Source: a virus | Reading direction: 5' to 3' (one strand) | Virus record (IMG/VR): IMGVR_UViG_3300005663_000003 | Coordinates: 1 to 64,000 of that record | DNA: 64,000 bases | The notes under the pieces: generated by a model | The model's database searches: none | What the model was told of the DNA's origin: nothing | The model's input: only the letters and a program-made list of their open reading frames with translations | In this document: one piece after another, positions 14,163 to 21,775 of the stretch | How the letters are laid out: each line of letters starts with the position of its first letter | Position numbering within the stretch: the stretch's first letter is position 1 | Made by a program: the position numbers and the translations under genes

Positions 14163-14606
14163 ATGGGCGCAGAGAGAATCCTGTGCGTGACATGCAAAAC
14201 GCCCCAACGATCGGGCGCGCTGTTCAACAGGATCGGGCTTTGCCCCACGTGCGTCGACATGACGATGGAGTTCGAGTGCAAGTGCTTCATGGAGAACGCC
14301 AAGGACGGAGACTTCGTCAAGGTCTGGTGGTCTCCAGCACGTCCCGGCAAGAGCACCACGGCGGGCTTCGTTCCACCGATGCCTTACATTCCGTGCCCAG
14401 AATGCGGGCGGTCGGATCGCATCCGGCGCATGTCCAGCGGCGGGCATGTGATGAGGATCGGAGCCGCCGACGTCGCGAGGATCGGAGCCCGGTCACAGAT
14501 CGAAGAAAGCCAGACACACAAAGGAGTGAGCGATGATCGAAGGATGGGACAAGGGACCGAGGGACCGGACGAAGAAAGGGTCGATCGCGATCCACGAATG
14601 CGCTGA
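14163..14606 (+). CDS. Multi-knuckle zinc protein, 147 aa
   Basis: ATG at 14163 is preceded by AGTGAAGCG. Three Cys groups, CVTC (8-11), CPTC (about 27-30, followed by CKC near 39) and CPEC (about 79), suggest one or two zinc sites. The C-terminus (from about 124) overlaps the next gene by 74 bases, which is unusual here, and is charged and low-complexity. The function is unknown. Confidence 0.5.
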   Translation: MGAERILCVTCKTPQRSGALFNRIGLCPTCVDMTMEFECKCFMENAKDGDFVKVWWSPARPGKSTTAGFVPPMPYIPCPECGRSDRIRRMSSGGHVMRIGAADVARIGARSQIEESQTHKGVSDDRRMGQGTEGPDEERVDRDPRMR

Positions 14607-14895
14607 CTGGATTCGTCGGCTCGGGCGCCAGGTGGTCATCGAGGTCATGGACCTCAACGGACCGAAGGGACAGGAGGCGAACTCAGACGAGGGCGTGGCC
14701 TACGCCGACTTGGTCATCGGAGAAGGCGCGACCGCTCACCGCTGCCAGCTCGGGCCGGTGCGGTATGGAAGATTCCTCACTGCTGCGAGTCCTCCAATGC
14801 TTCCAACTCGCGCCGACGCGTTGCGCGAGCAGGAGCGCAGGGGACGTGCGGCGGCGGTGTTCATCTTCGAGCAGCTCAAGGAGGCCCTGGCGTGA
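14533..14895 (+). CDS. Hypothetical protein, 120 aa
   Basis: ATG at 14533 has a strong ribosome site (AAAGGAGTGAGCG). The product is mixed alpha/beta with DWIRRLGRQVVIEVMDLNG near the N-terminus and a C-terminal helix rich in Arg/Ala. The start lies within the upstream gene, so both frames are used or the upstream gene's end is non-essential. Not recognised. Confidence 0.55.
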   Translation: MIEGWDKGPRDRTKKGSIAIHECADWIRRLGRQVVIEVMDLNGPKGQEANSDEGVAYADLVIGEGATAHRCQLGPVRYGRFLTAASPPMLPTRADALREQERRGRAAAVFIFEQLKEALA

Positions 14896-15398
14896 CCGAG
14901 CTGGTTCGCACAGCTACCTGCATTGTCGAAGGACTGCTGTGGGCGGGTAGCGTCCGCTCCCTCGACCTTTGCACTCTGCTCGACCTCCAGGAGCAGGGCC
15001 TGCGCCGAGTCATCTCGGTGCTGCCCATCGGCAACAGGCCATGTGACCAGAGTGCCGAGTTCATCCGGCAACTCCTGGCCCGCCTCAAGCTCCAGCACCG
15101 CATCGTGGTCTCCGCCGACGACGCCGCGTTACCACCCGACTACGTGGCGCACGCCCTCGGTGATGACCTGGCCCCGACCCTGATCCACTGCAACGCGGGC
15201 CAGAACCGCAGCACGGCCCTTGCCGCTTGCTGGCTGATCCATCATCGCATCGGCGCGGGCACCCTACTAGATGCTGCTCGCGCTCTGTCCTGCATCATGG
15301 AGCAGCGCGCCCGCGACCTCGGCGCTGTTCCCCGACTCTGGCCCGCCATGCAGGCCAACGTCGAAGCCTTCGCGGCCTGGAAGGACGCACAACCATGA
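14892..15398 (+). CDS. Dual-specificity/tyrosine phosphatase-like protein
   Basis: GTG at 14892 uses the GTGA overlap. The Cys-phosphatase loop HCNAGQNRS lies at residues 99-107, with C100 as nucleophile and R106 as phosphate-binding Arg. An upstream Asp/Asp segment near 75-82 is the probable general acid. At 168 aa the length matches a minimal dual-specificity phosphatase domain. Likely substrates are phosphoproteins or phosphorylated nucleotides/RNA; the sequence does not decide. The first six residues, MTELVR, are repeated at the start of the next gene. Confidence 0.8.
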   Translation: MTELVRTATCIVEGLLWAGSVRSLDLCTLLDLQEQGLRRVISVLPIGNRPCDQSAEFIRQLLARLKLQHRIVVSADDAALPPDYVAHALGDDLAPTLIHCNAGQNRSTALAACWLIHHRIGAGTLLDAARALSCIMEQRARDLGAVPRLWPAMQANVEAFAAWKDAQP

Positions 15399-15562
15399 CC
15401 GAGCTGGTTCGCAAGGGGACCGAGGTAGTCGGGGGCAAAACCGTCGACTACGAAATCCGCATCCGTCGCGACGGCACTCACTTCAAGTCGGTGTCGGAGG
15501 GCGGCTTCCTCCAATACATCTGCGAGGTTGAGAAGCCCGAGCCCGAGGACGACGAAGGATGA
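15395..15562 (+). CDS. Small protein, 55 aa, sharing its 5' end with the phosphatase
   Basis: ATG at 15395 overlaps the previous TGA. Its first 18 coding bases after the first base are identical to those of the phosphatase gene (15396-15413 versus 14893-14910). The remainder is beta-rich ([13 protein letters not shown]) with one Cys and an acidic end. It may be a translational relic or a real small protein. Unknown. Confidence 0.5.
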   Translation: MTELVRKGTEVVGGKTVDYEIRIRRDGTHFKSVSEGGFLQYICEVEKPEPEDDEG

Positions 15563-15837
15563 TGCGCCACCAACCGGTGATGCACAGCGACAGCGGGGGC
15601 GCGGCGAAGAAGCAGCGCGGCGGCTACACGCAGCCATCGACGAAGCCGGGAGGGATGGCGAAGGCGCAGAGGACTCGCGGCGGGGTCGTCCACACCGTCG
15701 TCTGCAAACCGGAGAAGACCGTGGGCTCCGTCGCTGGCTTGGCGAGGGTCGAGCCCGAGAACGTGGCGCCGAAGGTCGGACGGAACGACCCATGCCCGTG
15801 CGGCAGCGGGCTCAAGTCGAAGCGGTGCTGCGCGTGA
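15559..15837 (+). CDS. SEC-C motif protein, 92 aa
   Basis: ATG at 15559 is coupled to the previous TGA. The C-terminal 21 residues carry the SEC-C zinc motif ([11 protein letters not shown] followed by KRCC), found at the end of SecA and many other proteins. The N-terminal 65 residues are basic and low in complexity (KKQRGGYTQ). A metal-binding adaptor role is likely from the motif; the partner is unknown. Confidence 0.75.
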   Translation: MMRHQPVMHSDSGGAAKKQRGGYTQPSTKPGGMAKAQRTRGGVVHTVVCKPEKTVGSVAGLARVEPENVAPKVGRNDPCPCGSGLKSKRCCA

Positions 15838-16049
15838 CGACGCGGCCACTCGCCGACCTCCTTGCCGATTGCTGGCTGCGCGGCGGCACTCCGAACATGC
15901 TCAGGATGGGACCGGTTCAGACCCGACTGTATCGGCGATGGATTCAGAGCGGCGCACTCGCGACCGTGGCGAAGCGCAACCACGCCCGAGCGACCAAGGG
16001 AGCGCGGCGCAGGAACCGAGGGCGCGGCACGTTCGCGCGCTGCCGATGA
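15834..16049 (+). CDS. Hypothetical basic protein, 71 aa
   Basis: GTG at 15834 overlaps the preceding TGA (GTGA). The first half ([15 protein letters not shown]) is helical and the second half strongly Arg/Lys-rich ([19 protein letters not shown]), which suggests nucleic-acid binding. It overlaps the next ATG by 4 bases. Choice of this frame rests on the coupled overlaps at both ends. Confidence 0.45.
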   Translation: MTTRPLADLLADCWLRGGTPNMLRMGPVQTRLYRRWIQSGALATVAKRNHARATKGARRRNRGRGTFARCR

Positions 16050-16234
16050 ATGAAGGCAACGAAGTCAAGCGAACCGTCGAGCAAGTGATGCGCGGCGGCA
16101 AGATCGTCCCGATGCGCGAGCTGCGGAAGGGCGACCGCTTCACGTATCGCGGCAAAGAGTGGGACGCGACAACCGACGCAAGCTGGTGCGAGTCGCACGA
16201 GTGTTGGGAAGTCAACGCCAGGGGGCCAGTGTGA
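16046..16234 (+). CDS. Hypothetical protein, 62 aa
   Basis: ATG at 16046 overlaps the previous TGA. The product contains MRELRKGDRFTYRGKEW (residues 22-38), a short beta segment like that of the 4321 product, and a Cys pair CESHEC near the end. Not recognised. Confidence 0.5.
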   Translation: MNEGNEVKRTVEQVMRGGKIVPMRELRKGDRFTYRGKEWDATTDASWCESHECWEVNARGPV

Positions 16235-16638
16235 AGCGCGGTGGCTATCTCAAGCGCAGCTCGCCGATGCTCCGAGGCGGGAGCGCGCTACGTCGAGGCG
16301 CACCGCTCAAGCGCGGCACCCCCATCAACCAGGTCAACGTCGAGCGCCTCGCTAGACGGCGGGCGGTCCAGTTCTCACACCAGTCGGACCGTTGCCACGA
16401 GCTTCCGTGCTGCGCTTGCGGGATCGAAGACGGCCACATCCAGGCGGCACATATCAAGAGTCGCGCGAGCGGTGGCAAGGACCGCGCCAATATCGTGCCT
16501 TTGTGCTTCGCTTGTCATGGTGCGCAAGGTCAGGAAGGAATCGACACGTTTCAGAGACGGCGCGAAATCGACCTGCAAAGGATCGCAGATGAGATTTGCG
16601 ATCAACTCGAACGCGAGGGTGTCACATGGACCGAGTGA
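16231..16638 (+). CDS. HNH endonuclease
   Basis: GTG at 16231 (GTGA overlap) gives 135 aa. A basic N-terminus (KRGGYLKRSS, RRGAPLKRGTP) is followed by CCACG, HIQAAHIKSRASGGKD and NIVPLCFACH (about residues 50-90): a Cys-framed HNH/N nuclease site with metal-binding His and a structural zinc. HNH proteins near head genes often act in packaging or are mobile. It is followed directly by another HNH-like gene. Confidence 0.8.
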   Translation: MKRGGYLKRSSPMLRGGSALRRGAPLKRGTPINQVNVERLARRRAVQFSHQSDRCHELPCCACGIEDGHIQAAHIKSRASGGKDRANIVPLCFACHGAQGQEGIDTFQRRREIDLQRIADEICDQLEREGVTWTE

Positions 16639-17153
16639 TTTCCATCTGCAAAGTATGCAGGGAAAGTGACGTCCACGCGAAAGGACGTTGCGCAAGATGC
16701 GCCGCCTACTGGAGACGGACTGGTCGAGAGAGGCCAACAGATCGACTGCTCCTATTCGCCAGAGGCGAGAACCACTGCGCTTGGAAGGGAGACGACGCCA
16801 GCACGACTACGAAGCGCGAGAGAGCGCAGAGGATGTATTCACTCGGGTCGTGTGATGAGTGCGGAAAGGCTGCGCACGACAGGCATCATCGAGATAGCGA
16901 CACCGGAAATAATGCACCCGAGAACATCGGGAAACTTTGTCGGCGCTGCCACATGGCCGAGGATGGCCGACTCGAAGCGTTCAGGAAACTTGCCAGGTCG
17001 AACGCTGAAAAGATGCGCAAGCCTCCTCGGAAGTGTCGGATCTGCCCGCGCATGACGACGGTCATCAGGAAAGGCAGATGCCATACTTGCGCGATGTATT
17101 ACCGCAGGCGCGGTGTTGAGCGTCCGTCAATCCTGCATCGCGCGAGGGCGTGA
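16626..17153 (+). CDS. HNH-type zinc protein with three Cys clusters
   Basis: ATG at 16626 overlaps the previous gene by 13 bases. Residues 8-24 hold CKVC and CARCAAYW. Residues 76-110 hold CDECGKAAHDRHHRDSD and LCRRCH, an HNH-like core with framing zinc. Residues 140-165 hold CRICPR and CHTCAMYYRRRG, mirroring the N-terminal CARCAAYWRRTGRERP. The repeated N- and C-terminal ribbons around an HNH core suggest a DNA-recognition arrangement. Whether it cleaves is not shown. Confidence 0.65.
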   Translation: MDRVISICKVCRESDVHAKGRCARCAAYWRRTGRERPTDRLLLFARGENHCAWKGDDASTTTKRERAQRMYSLGSCDECGKAAHDRHHRDSDTGNNAPENIGKLCRRCHMAEDGRLEAFRKLARSNAEKMRKPPRKCRICPRMTTVIRKGRCHTCAMYYRRRGVERPSILHRARA

Positions 17154-17154
17154 C

Positions 17155-17358
17155 GTGGTCGTGAGGTCCGTCCGCTCGGGCTGCGCCTACATGGGCGCCC
17201 CTGTCGGGACTGAGGCGTGTTCCAAGCCAGGCTGACGTCGCGGCTTCCAGGTGAAGGTCTTCGCCTGCACAAAGCTCGGGCGGGCCTCCTTCCGCAAGAT
17301 CCCGGGCAGCGCGACCCCCGCGTGTGAGGGGTGTCCTCACTTCTCGTCTGCCAAGTGA
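17155..17358 (+). pseudogene. Cys-rich open frame interrupted by an in-frame TGA
   Basis: A frame from GTG 17155 to TGA 17356 is interrupted once, by TGA at 17233-17235. Both halves carry Cys typical of this genome's zinc proteins (SGCAYMG and EACSKPG before the stop, VFACTKLG and ACEGCPHF after it). Either the gene is broken by one substitution, or the second half starts at GTG 17251 as its own 35-residue product. Recoding is unlikely because TGA is used as a stop throughout. Confidence 0.35.
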
Positions 17359-17360
17359 GG
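17335..17360 (+). promoter_or_regulatory. Inverted repeat CCTCACTT/AAGTGAGG upstream of a promoter
   Basis: CCTCACTT (17335-17342) and AAGTGAGG (17353-17360) form an 8-bp inverted repeat with a 10-base loop. The right arm is part of CCAAGTGAGG, a motif repeated near other promoters. It lies 21 bases before a TATGCT box, so it may be an operator or a weak terminator. Confidence 0.45.
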
Positions 17361-17380
17361 CAGATGGGGGGCCCGTGATG

Positions 17381-17386
17381 TATGCT
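17381..17386 (+). promoter_or_regulatory. Putative promoter, -10 TATGCT
   Basis: TATGCT starts 37 bases before ATG 17418. The hexamer and spacing resemble those at 6159. No strong -35 box is seen. Confidence 0.5.
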
Positions 17387-17417
17387 CCCGGGAGAACCAA
17401 TCTCCTGAGGAGGAACC

Positions 17418-17783
17418 ATGGGCGCCAAGACTTACAATCGGGACAAGGATCCCGATACCAACGCGACCCCCATCGACATCACCTACGATGGCGCGGAGAC
17501 CCCGACGGCCGAGGCACCGCTCGCGGTTGGCACGACCGGCGAAGCCGCCATCACGGTGCTCGCCGACGCCGACGAGAGCGGCGGCATCGACGTCCAGCCG
17601 CTCTACACCGTGAGCCTCGTCCCCGTCATCGACGCGGCGGCTCCCGGCGGGCAGCGGCTGACCGTCACCGTCACGCCCATCCTGGGCGGAGGCGGCAGCG
17701 GCACGCCCCTGGTCTTCACTGCCCCTCACCCCGAGACGATGGACGCGTGGCAGACCGCAGCCGGTCGGCCGCAGCAGGTCTAG
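17418..17783 (+). CDS. Beta-rich protein in its own transcription unit, 121 aa
   Basis: ATG at 17418 has GAGGAGG upstream. The product is acidic, Thr/Ala/Gly-rich and predicted mostly beta (VQPLYTVSLVPVIDAAAPGG), like a small Ig-type virion decoration protein, though no family match is certain. It has its own -10 box and a strong hairpin after its stop, so it is expressed independently just upstream of the capsid genes. A decoration role is inference. Confidence 0.6.
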   Translation: MGAKTYNRDKDPDTNATPIDITYDGAETPTAEAPLAVGTTGEAAITVLADADESGGIDVQPLYTVSLVPVIDAAAPGGQRLTVTVTPILGGGGSGTPLVFTAPHPETMDAWQTAAGRPQQV

Positions 17784-17796
17784 CTCAACCGACCGG

Positions 17797-17835
17797 GGCC
17801 CTCGCCGTGGTTCCGCGCCTCTAACGGCGAGGGCC
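17797..17835 (+). terminator. Strong hairpin terminator
   Basis: GGCCCTCGCCG (17797-17807) pairs perfectly with CGGCGAGGGCC (17825-17835). An alternative second hairpin, GCCTCCG/CGGAGGC (17833-17851), overlaps its right arm, so the two are mutually exclusive. No T-run follows. Confidence 0.65.
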
Positions 17836-17854
17836 TCCGTCCTGCGGAGGCCCA

Positions 17855-18085
17855 ATGCCCATCCCCGAGCCGAGGTCTGGCGAGTCGGAGCAAGACTTCG
17901 TCTCGCGGTGCATCCCCACTCAGGTCGAGGAGGGCAAGTCGCAGGAGATCGCGGCGGGCATCTGCTTCTCGACCTTCCGCGAGGCGGCGCGGACAAGGCT
18001 GCGCACGTCGGCGCGCAAGCTCAACACGCGCCTAGCTGAGCGCGTCCACCGTCCAGAAGACCGGAAGCGAAAGAAGAAGCGATGA
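17855..18085 (+). CDS. Small protein of the DFVSRC type
   Basis: ATG at 17855 follows a GGAGGCCC site within the hairpin region. The N-terminus (PIPEPRSGESEQDFVSRCIP) matches a short motif common in phage head operons, usually beside the prohead protease or fused to it. The C-terminus is very basic (RKRKKKR). It may be a separated fragment of such a protein. 76 aa. Confidence 0.6.
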   Translation: MPIPEPRSGESEQDFVSRCIPTQVEEGKSQEIAAGICFSTFREAARTRLRTSARKLNTRLAERVHRPEDRKRKKKR

Positions 18086-18846
18086 GCCTGCCCGTTCTGG
18101 AGCTGTCGGGAGTAGCCCACGGGCTCAAGCTCATCGAGGCGGGGATGCCTTCGGGCGTCGTCGTCGAGAAGCCGACCGACTACGCGGGCAAGTCGTTCCG
18201 GTTCGCCGAGGGCGACGGCTTCCGCTCGGTCCAGTTCGGTGCGGCGGTTGGTCCCTTCCGTAGCCTGATGGCGCTGCCGCCTCACATCATCCACGGCCTC
18301 GACACCGCGAGGCTACGGGAGCTGGGCGACGCGCACGACCTCTACATCGTGGAGATGAGAGGCACCGCGAAGATGCGCGAGGAGAGCGACGACGAGCCCG
18401 AGGGCGGGATGCACTGGCACGAGGCGGACCGCGAAGCAGGTCAGACCCTCCCGGGTGAGCCGAGTTGGCATCGCCACGTCTTCCTCGTCACCGACGAGAT
18501 GGAGCTGGAAGGCGGGGCGGTCATCCCGGCGGGCTCCCTCATCTTCACCGAGCTGGACGGCGGCCACCCGCACGCCATCGCCGAGGGTGGCAACGCCACC
18601 GAGGAAGACGGCCCGCACGGCCACGCGGTGAGGATCCTCCTCCCGAGCGGTGAGGTCTTGGAGCTGGCGACCACCGAGGGTGGCGCCCATCCCCACCAGC
18701 TCATGGTCCGGCGCACCGGCCTCGACGGCTTGCACGGCCACGACTTGACCATCGGTGGCGTGCGCCTCACGTCCCTCACCCCGGCCCAGTTCGCAGAGCT
18801 AGAGCAGGGCGACGACGACGAGGGCGAGGTAACGGACCCCAGCTAG
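18082..18846 (+). CDS. Histidine-rich head-operon protein, 254 aa
   Basis: ATG at 18082 overlaps the previous TGA. The N-terminal third is alpha/beta. From about residue 112 there are repeated His groups: GMHWHEAD, SWHRHVF, GGHPHAI, DGPHGHAV, GGAHPHQL and DGLHGHDL, alternating with beta-strands. The repeated GG-x-H-P-H and DG-x-H-G-H units suggest multiple metal sites in a beta structure. It sits directly before the protease and capsid genes, so a head-associated role is likely. No enzyme family is recognised. Confidence 0.6.
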   Translation: MSLPVLELSGVAHGLKLIEAGMPSGVVVEKPTDYAGKSFRFAEGDGFRSVQFGAAVGPFRSLMALPPHIIHGLDTARLRELGDAHDLYIVEMRGTAKMREESDDEPEGGMHWHEADREAGQTLPGEPSWHRHVFLVTDEMELEGGAVIPAGSLIFTELDGGHPHAIAEGGNATEEDGPHGHAVRILLPSGEVLELATTEGGAHPHQLMVRRTGLDGLHGHDLTIGGVRLTSLTPAQFAELEQGDDDEGEVTDPS

Positions 18847-18870
18847 TGAGGAGAAAGTGAGGGGGCGGCC

Positions 18871-18899
18871 TTGTAGTCGTCGGTGGGGTCGAGTAGCTT
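18871..18899 (+). promoter_or_regulatory. Weak candidate promoter for the capsid operon
   Basis: TTGTAG (18871-18876), a 17-base spacer and TAGCTT (18894-18899) lie in an 80-base gap before the protease gene. Only three positions of each box match consensus, so this is tentative. Confidence 0.25.
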
Positions 18900-18926
18900 C
18901 TGAGGCAGAGGGCGGGAGGCCCAGCT

Positions 18927-20444
18927 TTGACCATGTCGGCCACAGCGCGCAAGAACATCGCTTCACTCCGGGGCGGCGGTGAGGGTTCGCCCAAGCCGCC
19001 CGCCCCGGTGTTTTTGGTGAACCGCTTCAAAGACAACCTCCCGATGGCCTTCGACGGTTTCCGCGAGGGGAGCGGCGACGAGAAGACTGGCAAACTCGTC
19101 GAGATCACCATCATCAAAGCGGGCGTGTCCCTCAACGGACTCGACTACCTGCCTTCGACGCTGAGGGAAGCGGCCACGCTTTTCGAGGGCGTCCCCATCT
19201 ACGCCTTCAAGTTCGGCAAGACCATCGGCGACGAGAAGAAGCTGAGCCATCTCCCCGAGCAGGCGAAGACCCGGCGCGGGAACTTCGGCAACCAGGTCGG
19301 GGTCATCAAGGAGAGCTGGTGGGACGAAGCCCTCCAGTCCATCCGTGGGCTCGTCGCGATCTTCGACGGCGACACCCGGACCAAGCTCAAGAACGCGTTT
19401 GACCAGAAGCTGATCGGCAGGGGCGTCAAGGAGCCCGCGTTCGGTCTGAGCATCGACGCGGCAGGACTCAAGGAAGGCGCGGGCGTCACCAAGATCGTCC
19501 GGCCCGAATCAGTGGACATCGTTAAGAAGGCTGCCGCCGATGGTGCCTTCGACCGACTGGTGGCATCGGCCACCGAAACAGAGGAGCTGGACATGGAAGC
19601 CAAGGAAGTCACCGCGCTCATCGAGACCGCGCTCGCGGGAAACAACACCAACCTGCTCAAGCTCCTCAAGGAGCAGGGCGACGAGGAGGGCAACGGCGAC
19701 GGCGGAGACGCCCTGAGCGGCCTGCGGAAGATGCTGGAGGGCGCGAGCCCCGAGGATCAGCGCACCCTCGCCACCCGCGTGCTCGCCATGTTCAAGGAGA
19801 TGGGCCTCACCGAGGCCAGCCCCGAGGAGAAGAAGCGGGAGCAGATGACCGAGGCTCTCAGGGGTTTGATGGCAAAGCACGCCAAGGACCCGAAGGCGCT
19901 GACCGAGGCGGTCGGCCAGCTCGTCGAGGCGAGCGACGAGCCCGAGGACGCCCGGGACCAGAAGCTCAAGCTGCAGGACCGGCAGCTCCGCGAAATGGCC
20001 ATCAGTCGGGTGCTCGACACCCTCACCCTCAAGGAGGGCCGCACGTTCGTCGACATCGACGACGCCATCGCGCTCGCCGACCTGACCAAGGTCAAGGTGT
20101 CCGAGGACTACTCCGAGGTGGCCGGACTGCTCGAAGCGATGGAAGCCCTCGCCGAGAAGAAGCCCCACCTGCTCAAGCCGATCGAGGACCAGACCAAGGT
20201 GACCTCGAAGGAGGGCGCCGACGAGGGCGCGGCGGCCACGGCGCACGGGAAGAAGCCCGCGCCGCGCGGCCAGGAAGTCATCCTCCGGGAGGACGCGGAC
20301 GACGACGACGGCCCGACCGTCAAGGGACTCGAAGCCGACCTGGCCGCCATCGACGAGCGGCTGAAGAACGGCACGGCCATCGACGCCGACCTGGTCCGCC
20401 GGGCCCGGATCGGATCGCAGCTCAAGCGGGCGCGTAGCGCCTAG
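18927..20444 (+). CDS. Capsid maturation protease with C-terminal scaffold domain
   Basis: TTG at 18927 is 7 bases after GGGAGG; the ATG at 18933 is the alternative start. Residues 30-210 resemble phage prohead proteases: SLNGLDYLPSTLREAA, FEGVPIYAF, VGVIKESWWDEALQSIRG and PESVDIVKKAAADGAFDRL, the last like the conserved SVDxV(T)xPAAGG segment. Residues 215-505 are acidic, helical and low in complexity, as expected for an internal scaffold removed during maturation. The catalytic residues are not assigned with certainty. The major capsid gene follows. Confidence 0.75.
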   Translation: MTMSATARKNIASLRGGGEGSPKPPAPVFLVNRFKDNLPMAFDGFREGSGDEKTGKLVEITIIKAGVSLNGLDYLPSTLREAATLFEGVPIYAFKFGKTIGDEKKLSHLPEQAKTRRGNFGNQVGVIKESWWDEALQSIRGLVAIFDGDTRTKLKNAFDQKLIGRGVKEPAFGLSIDAAGLKEGAGVTKIVRPESVDIVKKAAADGAFDRLVASATETEELDMEAKEVTALIETALAGNNTNLLKLLKEQGDEEGNGDGGDALSGLRKMLEGASPEDQRTLATRVLAMFKEMGLTEASPEEKKREQMTEALRGLMAKHAKDPKALTEAVGQLVEASDEPEDARDQKLKLQDRQLREMAISRVLDTLTLKEGRTFVDIDDAIALADLTKVKVSEDYSEVAGLLEAMEALAEKKPHLLKPIEDQTKVTSKEGADEGAAATAHGKKPAPRGQEVILREDADDDDGPTVKGLEADLAAIDERLKNGTAIDADLVRRARIGSQLKRARSA

Positions 20445-20517
20445 CCAGACCACGGAAACCAACCGGCCCGAGACGGCCACGTAACGCGAGAGAAGAAACT
20501 CAAGCAGGGAGAGAATC

Positions 20518-21693
20518 ATGGCCGTTGGACAAAAGGTCACTTACCAGGACGTCCAGGAAATCATGGAGATGATCGCCCCGGGCGTGGCGTTCCAGGTCCA
20601 GGACGAGTCGCAGTTCCTTCAGGCGATCGGGTTCCCCGGGCGCATGGGCAACACCTTCGACGTGGACCACAACCACATGGAGAAGCGACTCAACGCCAAC
20701 TCGGCGACGGTCGTGGGTGCCCAGGCCGGGGGCGACACCACCATCGAGTTGGTGGCGGGCCAGGGTAACAACTTCCGCATCGGCCAGATCCTTCAGGCCG
20801 ACGGCTCGCGTGAGCTGATGCGGGTGGTCGGACCGATCGTCGCGAACGAGGTGGAGGTCGCGCGAGCGCACAACACCACCCCCGCGACGGCCATCGCCGA
20901 CGGCGAGACGATCACCCGCGTCGCCTGGCCGCAGGTCGAGAAGGACCAGGGCGGCAACCCCGAGGCGAACATCCGCCAGCAGCGCGACAACTTCACGCAA
21001 ATCTTCCGAGGCGAAATCTGCGTGAGCACGTCGCGGAAGAAGGTGAAGAACAAGGGCGAGATCATGGACGAGGTCCGTGAGCAGCTCACCACCCTCCAGC
21101 GCGACAAGCTGCGCGACCTCGCCCGCGCGTCGCTCGTCGGCAAGCGGTCGGGCACCCCGCGCGGTGACGACACCACCCCGCGCGAGATGGACGGGCTCAT
21201 CCAGCTCATCCTCGACGGGGCGACGGCGCCCCAGGGTGACCCGGTCATCGTCAACGCGGCCCTGGCGCCGCTCGACATCAGCCTGCTCGACGACCTGCTC
21301 GGTCAGTGCTGGGAGCGCGGCGGTCGGCCCGACGCCCTCCTGATGAACACGTTCCAGCTCGAACGGCTGGCGCAGACCATCGAGGGTCGCCGCCGCTACA
21401 CGTCGACCGAGTCGAAGGCGGGCGGTCGGGTTAACGAGTTCGTGAGCAAGCACGGCGGAAACATCCGGGTGTTGCCCGCCGACATCTTCGTCCCGAACGA
21501 CATCGTTCTGGCGCTCGACACGCGCAAGCTCCAGATCGTCAAGCTCGGCACCGGGAACCAACTGTTCGAGGTCTTCGAGCAGGGCAAGCGCGGAACCGCG
21601 GACGAGATCGTCTTCGAGATGGAGGTGACCCTCGAAGCGAAGAACGCGGTCGACGGCGGCCACGGTCTTCTCCAGGGTCTCGCCCGCGTCTAG
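20518..21693 (+). CDS. Major capsid protein (DUF5309/SU10-like, HK97 fold)
   Basis: ATG at 20518 has GGGAGAG upstream. At 391 aa it has the DUF5309 pattern: an N-terminal VTYQDVQEIMEMIAP segment, a beta-rich ADGSRELMRVVGPIVANEVEV region near 93-115, REEs replaced by TSRKKVKNKGEIMDEVREQL (around 170-190), and the C-terminal core PDALLMNTFQLERLAQTI and RVLPADIFVPNDIVLALD. It assembles the icosahedral shell. A strong terminator directly follows, which fits high expression. Confidence 0.9.
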   Translation: MAVGQKVTYQDVQEIMEMIAPGVAFQVQDESQFLQAIGFPGRMGNTFDVDHNHMEKRLNANSATVVGAQAGGDTTIELVAGQGNNFRIGQILQADGSRELMRVVGPIVANEVEVARAHNTTPATAIADGETITRVAWPQVEKDQGGNPEANIRQQRDNFTQIFRGEICVSTSRKKVKNKGEIMDEVREQLTTLQRDKLRDLARASLVGKRSGTPRGDDTTPREMDGLIQLILDGATAPQGDPVIVNAALAPLDISLLDDLLGQCWERGGRPDALLMNTFQLERLAQTIEGRRRYTSTESKAGGRVNEFVSKHGGNIRVLPADIFVPNDIVLALDTRKLQIVKLGTGNQLFEVFEQGKRGTADEIVFEMEVTLEAKNAVDGGHGLLQGLARV

Positions 21694-21713
21694 CGAGCGG
21701 GGTGAGTGATTCG

Positions 21714-21740
21714 CTGGCCCCGGTGCTGTGCCGGGGCCAG
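21714..21740 (+). terminator. Perfect 10-bp hairpin terminator after the capsid gene
   Basis: CTGGCCCCGG (21714-21723) pairs with CCGGGGCCAG (21731-21740) around TGCTGTG, followed by TTGT. It lies 20 bases past the capsid stop. Confidence 0.75.
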
Positions 21741-21775
21741 TTGTCCATAGTCGAAAAGTGAAGCGAGCGAAACAG

